Assembly (NCBI RefSeq): GCF_016908495.1
Contig: NZ_JAFBDZ010000002.1
Coordinates: 806,001-870,000 of the forward strand
Reading direction: 5' to 3'
Source: Rossellomorea pakistanensis
GTDB taxonomy: Bacteria > Bacillota > Bacilli > Bacillales > Bacillaceae_B
DNA length: 64,000 nucleotides
Positions 60,502 through 64,000 of the stretch are shown here, piece after piece; within the stretch, counting starts at the first letter, position 1; each line of letters opens with the position of its first letter. Under the pieces are notes generated by a model, which saw only the letters and a program-made list of their open reading frames with translations, ran no database searches and was not told the DNA's origin. The position numbers and the translations under genes are program-made.

Positions 60502-61818
60502 TTGAACAGGAAAACATTGGTAACTTTGTCAATTGCCGCAACACTGACAATCGGAACGTTTGGCACGGCAAGTGCTCACTCATCTTTATCCGAATTAAAG
60601 GAAAAGAAAAGTAATATCCAACAAGAGAAAGCACAAGTAAACGAGAAAATTGATAGTAAAACTTCTGAAATCAATCAAAACATTACTAGACAAAATGAGA
60701 TCCAAGCAGAAATTGCTGCTATCGATAAAAAAATTCTTGATACAAACGCAAAAATTCAAGAGAAAGAAGCAGATATTAAAAAGACAAATGATGAAATTGA
60801 GAAACTAAAGGTAGAAATTGAAGCTCTTAAGAAGAAAATCGAAGAGCGTAATCAGTTATTAGAAGAGCGTGCTAGAGCAATGCAGGAAAAAGGCGGTTCT
60901 TCCAACTACCTTGACGTTTTATTAGGTGCTGATAGCTTTGGAGATTTTATCAATCGTGTAACAGCGGTCAATACAATCGTAAATGCTGATAAAAAAATTA
61001 TCGATGAACAAAAACGTGATCAAGCAGAACTAGAAAAGAAACAAAAAGAAGTAGAAGATAAACTAGCAGAACTTGAGAAATCAAAAGAAAATCTAGTTTC
61101 TCTTAAAAAAGACCTTGATAGTCAAAAAGGTCAAAAGAATGCATTATTTGACAAACTTGAAAAAGAACAATCAAAATTAAATGTAGAAAAAGAAGAGCTT
61201 GAAGCAAGTGCAAATGAATTAGAAGAGCTGGAAAAGCGAATTGGTGGGGAAATCCAAGCCGAGCAATCTAGATTAGCTGAACTAGCTCGTCAAAAAGAAA
61301 TGGAACGTAAAAAGGCACAGGCGGCAGCTGCTCCTCAAGCTACAAGCAATTCTTCATCGTCAGGAAGTAGTAATTCATCTGCTTCTGTAGATGCACCAAG
61401 CGTGAGTGCGGGAACTTGGACAAGACCTGCAAATGGAGTTATTACGACTAATCATGGACCTGACATTTTAAACGGTAAGCCACGTATGCACTATGGAGTG
61501 GATATTGCTGCAAGAGGCAGTGTTCCTATCGTAGCAGCAGCTGATGGTTATATTATTAAAAGTGAGTATAGTTCAAGCTATGGTAATGTTGTTTATATGA
61601 CACATTCTATCAATGGTCAGACCTTTACTACTGTTTATGCACATATGTCGTCATCACTTGTAAGTGGCAGTCAATATGTACAAAAAGGTCAACAAATTGG
61701 TTACATGGGTGACACAGGTTACTCTTTTGGACAACATTTACACTTTGAACTACACGCAGGCCCTTGGAACGCTTCAAAATCAAATGCTGTCGATCCAAGA
61801 AGATATATTAGTCTCTAA
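60502..61818 (+). CDS. EnvC/CwlO-like secreted M23 peptidase with coiled coil
   Basis: A 438-residue protein. Signal peptide at 1-26 (NRKTLVTLSIAATLTIGTFGTASA), long coiled coil at about 27-275 (many Lys/Glu heptads), Ser/Ala linker at 280-310, then an M23 domain with HYGVDIAARG and GQHLHFELH. Its placement directly after ftsEX and its architecture match EnvC/CwlO-type effectors whose coiled coil docks on FtsX. TTG 60502 is chosen for the GAAAGGGG site 9 nt before. The frame opens earlier at TTG 60478. Confidence 0.9.
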   Translation: MNRKTLVTLSIAATLTIGTFGTASAHSSLSELKEKKSNIQQEKAQVNEKIDSKTSEINQNITRQNEIQAEIAAIDKKILDTNAKIQEKEADIKKTNDEIEKLKVEIEALKKKIEERNQLLEERARAMQEKGGSSNYLDVLLGADSFGDFINRVTAVNTIVNADKKIIDEQKRDQAELEKKQKEVEDKLAELEKSKENLVSLKKDLDSQKGQKNALFDKLEKEQSKLNVEKEELEASANELEELEKRIGGEIQAEQSRLAELARQKEMERKKAQAAAAPQATSNSSSSGSSNSSASVDAPSVSAGTWTRPANGVITTNHGPDILNGKPRMHYGVDIAARGSVPIVAAADGYIIKSEYSSSYGNVVYMTHSINGQTFTTVYAHMSSSLVSGSQYVQKGQQIGYMGDTGYSFGQHLHFELHAGPWNASKSNAVDPRRYISL

Positions 61819-61851
61819 TATTAATAGATTCCTGAATAATCATAAATTATG

Positions 61852-61888
61852 AAAAACACAACCTATTGATGACAGGTTGTGTTTTTCA
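61852..61888. terminator. Bidirectional terminator after the M23 gene
   Basis: AAAAACACAACCT pairs with AGGTTGTGTTTTT, 9-nt loop, T-rich on both strands. Confidence 0.85.
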
Positions 61889-62085
61889 TTTTAATGGAAC
61901 CTAGCACGTTAAGTGATGAATCATTCTAAAAGCACCATCTAAGCCTATAAGTTTAATAACTAGTCTCCTATTCCGATCCAAAATATGAAGAAAAAGATGG
62001 TATTCTTTGTCTTAAAATCAGTCCCAAACCACCACCGAATCACTTTTCTCCGTTATTTGAAGTGATAAAAATATCCTCTGCTTTT

Positions 62086-62769
62086 TTATTTTTTCCACTG
62101 ATACCCGATTCCCCAAACCGTTTTTAAATGCTTTTCGATGGGGAAATCGGATCTTTTTAATTTATCTCTTAGATTGCGAATATGGGAGTCTATCGTGCGT
62201 AGCTCTGTATTCGTGTTCATATCCCAGACAACTACTAATAATTGCTCCCGAGTATAGACGCGGTCAGGATTTTTCATTAATACATTAAGAATCATAAACT
62301 CCTTAAGGGTTAGTGAAATAACTTTCTCGTTATATTTCAATGTATAAGACCCACTGTCTAGGATGAAATTTTCTCTTATTTGGTGACGGCTATCAATTTC
62401 AGACTGATGATTATGTCTGCGGAATATAGCATTTATCCTAGCTAGAAGTTCGCCTTCATCGAATGGTTTAGTGATATAGTCATCTGCCCCATGATTTAGT
62501 CCCTTAACGACATCTGTCTTATTGTTTCTAGCTGTCAGAATAATAATAGGAACAGTCGAGAAAGCCCGGATTTTTTCGCATGTTTCCCATCCATTCATTT
62601 CTGGCATCATGAGATCAAGGATAATTAAATCTATCGAAGCATTTTTCAACTTATTTAAAGCATCGTACCCACCCGTTGCTTTTAGACAAGAATAACCATT
62701 AGGTTGCAGGTACAGCTCTAATAGGTTTAACATTCTCATTTCATCATCTACTAGTAAAATTGTTTTCAA
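62086..62769 (-). CDS. OmpR-family response regulator
   Basis: A 227-residue two-component regulator. The receiver domain is at 1-120 with acidic pocket DDE, phosphoacceptor Asp52 in LIILDLMMPEMNG, and KPFDEGELLARI. The winged-helix output domain is at 130-227 (LTLKEFMILNVLMKNPDRVYTREQLLVVVWDM, RTIDSHIRNLRDKL). TTG 62769 is chosen because AGGGAGGAT lies just before it and the family begins with MKTILLVDDE. It overlaps the kinase gene by 26 nt. Signal unknown. Confidence 0.92.
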   Translation of the reverse strand: MKTILLVDDEMRMLNLLELYLQPNGYSCLKATGGYDALNKLKNASIDLIILDLMMPEMNGWETCEKIRAFSTVPIIILTARNNKTDVVKGLNHGADDYITKPFDEGELLARINAIFRRHNHQSEIDSRHQIRENFILDSGSYTLKYNEKVISLTLKEFMILNVLMKNPDRVYTREQLLVVVWDMNTNTELRTIDSHIRNLRDKLKRSDFPIEKHLKTVWGIGYQWKK

Positions 62770-64000
62770 AAATGTAATCCTCCCTTGCTTTTTCGAATCT
62801 AATCTCGACACATGTCCCTTGATTCTCTTTACTGGTAATGGACACACTGCCACCATGAGCATCCATCAATTCTTTGACTATAGATAACCCCAGGCCAGAA
62901 CCACCCAGCTCTCTTGAACGCGATTTCTCTACTCGATAAAGCCTATTAAAAAGATGAGGAATTTCTTTTTCCGGGATTCCGATCCCTTGATCTTGAATTG
63001 AAATTCTCACTTCTTCTTCTAATTCCTTCACCGAAATTTCAGTAGATGTATTAGGGTGTGAATACTTAAGAGCATTATCTAGTAAATTCATAATGATTTG
63101 CTCTAATCGCAAGGGGTCTGCGTTTATTAATAGTTCATTTTTGCAAATGAAGAGTATATCGATATTCTTACTTTTAAAAGCAGGTGTCACCTTCACTATC
63201 ATCTTTTTAAGAAAGGGACAAATCATGATCGGTTCTTTTGAAATCGAAAAATTATTTTCATCGATTTTTGCCAATTCAAACAGATTCTCTATTAACGTCA
63301 CGATTGTTTTCGATTCTTCCTGGATGATTTCTAAGTACGCTTTTCTCTCTGTATTCTTAATATCCTCTCGTAAGGCAACGTTCGTATATCCTTGAATATA
63401 CGTTAATGGTGTTCTTAGTTCATGAGAGATGCTAGCAAGAAACTCCACTCTATCTTTCTTTATCATCTCTAGATCATTAGAAAGCATTTGAATAGATTGA
63501 GAGAGTTCCCCTAGTTCATCTTTACCTAATTCGGGTAATTTAACAGCAAAATCCCCTTTGCTTAATTTCTCTGTTGCTTCTTTCATTTTGATTAAAGGGC
63601 GGGTCAAAATCTTTGATAATAGAAAATAGATGATACCTAAAATAACCAAACTAGACAAACCTGCAAGTAAAAAGTGGACATTCAAGCGGTCAATCAATGT
63701 TCGTAAAGGTCCTGTATTTTTAAACATGTAAACATAACCATCTTCTGCTTCTGTACTGAACTCCGTCACAGTAGCAAGATAGTTTATTTCCTTCCAATTT
63801 GACTCTATTAATAAGCCGTTTCTATTTAATTGGTCAGGAGTGTAGCCGCGAATAATCTCTCTCATGCCTTTGGAAGGCTCTTTCGAACTAGCAATGATTT
63901 CTTTTTTAGAATTTGTTATGACAACTTCAGTATTTGTCTTCGTTTCCATCAGTGCGATATGATGGAGAGTCCCCTCGGAGTAGGTATCTTCTAGTACATC
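62744..64000 (-). CDS. Sensor histidine kinase, 5' end beyond window
   Basis: The reading frame stays open to base 64000, so the true start is outside. Visible from the left of the protein: part of an extracellular sensor region, a membrane span (FLLAGLSSLVILGIIYFLLSK), HAMP domain, HisKA with SISHELRTPLTYIQGYTNVAL and a GHKL ATPase with NLLDNALKYS, DQGIGIP and GGSGLGLSIV. It partners with the response regulator encoded next. At least 418 residues are visible. Confidence 0.93.
   Translation of the reverse strand, partial: DVLEDTYSEGTLHHIALMETKTNTEVVITNSKKEIIASSKEPSKGMREIIRGYTPDQLNRNGLLIESNWKEINYLATVTEFSTEAEDGYVYMFKNTGPLRTLIDRLNVHFLLAGLSSLVILGIIYFLLSKILTRPLIKMKEATEKLSKGDFAVKLPELGKDELGELSQSIQMLSNDLEMIKKDRVEFLASISHELRTPLTYIQGYTNVALREDIKNTERKAYLEIIQEESKTIVTLIENLFELAKIDENNFSISKEPIMICPFLKKMIVKVTPAFKSKNIDILFICKNELLINADPLRLEQIIMNLLDNALKYSHPNTSTEISVKELEEEVRISIQDQGIGIPEKEIPHLFNRLYRVEKSRSRELGGSGLGLSIVKELMDAHGGSVSITSKENQGTCVEIRFEKAREDYIFENNFTSR

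Overview
The window is chromosomal DNA of a low-GC Gram-positive, motile, aerobic member of the Bacillaceae. Gene order matches the Bacillus subtilis flgM-flgN-flgK-flgL-yviE-fliW-csrA-hag-flaG-fliD-fliS-fliT-hpf ... secA-prfB-cccB-ftsE-ftsX backbone. Ribosome-binding sites are strong AGGAGG types, TTG and GTG starts are common, and sigma-D and sigma-B type promoters can be read. The species cannot be named from the sequence alone.

Layout. (1) About 1-13560 is the right end of a tailed-phage prophage: Gp15-like protein, tape measure, distal tail, tail endopeptidase/fibre, small tail-end proteins, LC3-type holin and an M23-LysM endolysin. A rightmost accessory segment follows, with a STAS-like/GHKL-ATPase pair, an Xre regulator pair, a DUF3231 protein and a membrane protein. 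It abuts the 3' end of a tRNA-Arg(CCT) gene, the likely attachment site. (2) 13930-23287 is the late flagellar cluster. It includes a FliW-CsrA-hag regulatory unit with two CsrA hairpins in the hag leader, and a group I intron at the 3' end of flagellin. (3) hpf (23999) and secA (53762), neighbours in B. subtilis, are separated by about 29 kb of accessory DNA. That DNA holds a Yip1 membrane protein; a polymorphic toxin/immunity locus with one intact toxin and three decayed modules; an oligopeptide uptake, gamma-glutamyltransferase, chromate-transporter-like, M29 aminopeptidase and DUF1028 block; a sialic-acid catabolic operon (nanA, a frameshifted symporter, nanE, nanK, a sialate esterase-like gene) behind two FadR-type regulators and three identical palindromic operators; and small housekeeping genes (SleB-like hydrolase, nitroreductase, DUF523, SEC-C protein). 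(4) 53762-64000 returns to the backbone: secA, prfB with its programmed frameshift, a yvjA remnant, cccB, ftsE, ftsX, an EnvC/CwlO-like M23 protein, then a two-component pair on the minus strand whose kinase runs off the window.

An intergenic palindromic repeat family with core GGGACGGTTCTCG / CGAGAACCGTCCC occurs at five places (about 24656, 32034, 40521, 53250, 57643). In one place it has grown into a roughly 39-nt tandem array. Copies sit at both edges of the hpf-secA insertion.

The most unusual items are the flagellin group I intron, whose 5' end supplies its own copy of the flagellin C-terminus and stop codon, so that a complete flagellin should be made without splicing; the signal-peptide-bearing polymorphic toxin family with PWEGN-type repeats; and the prophage STAS-like/ATPase pair.
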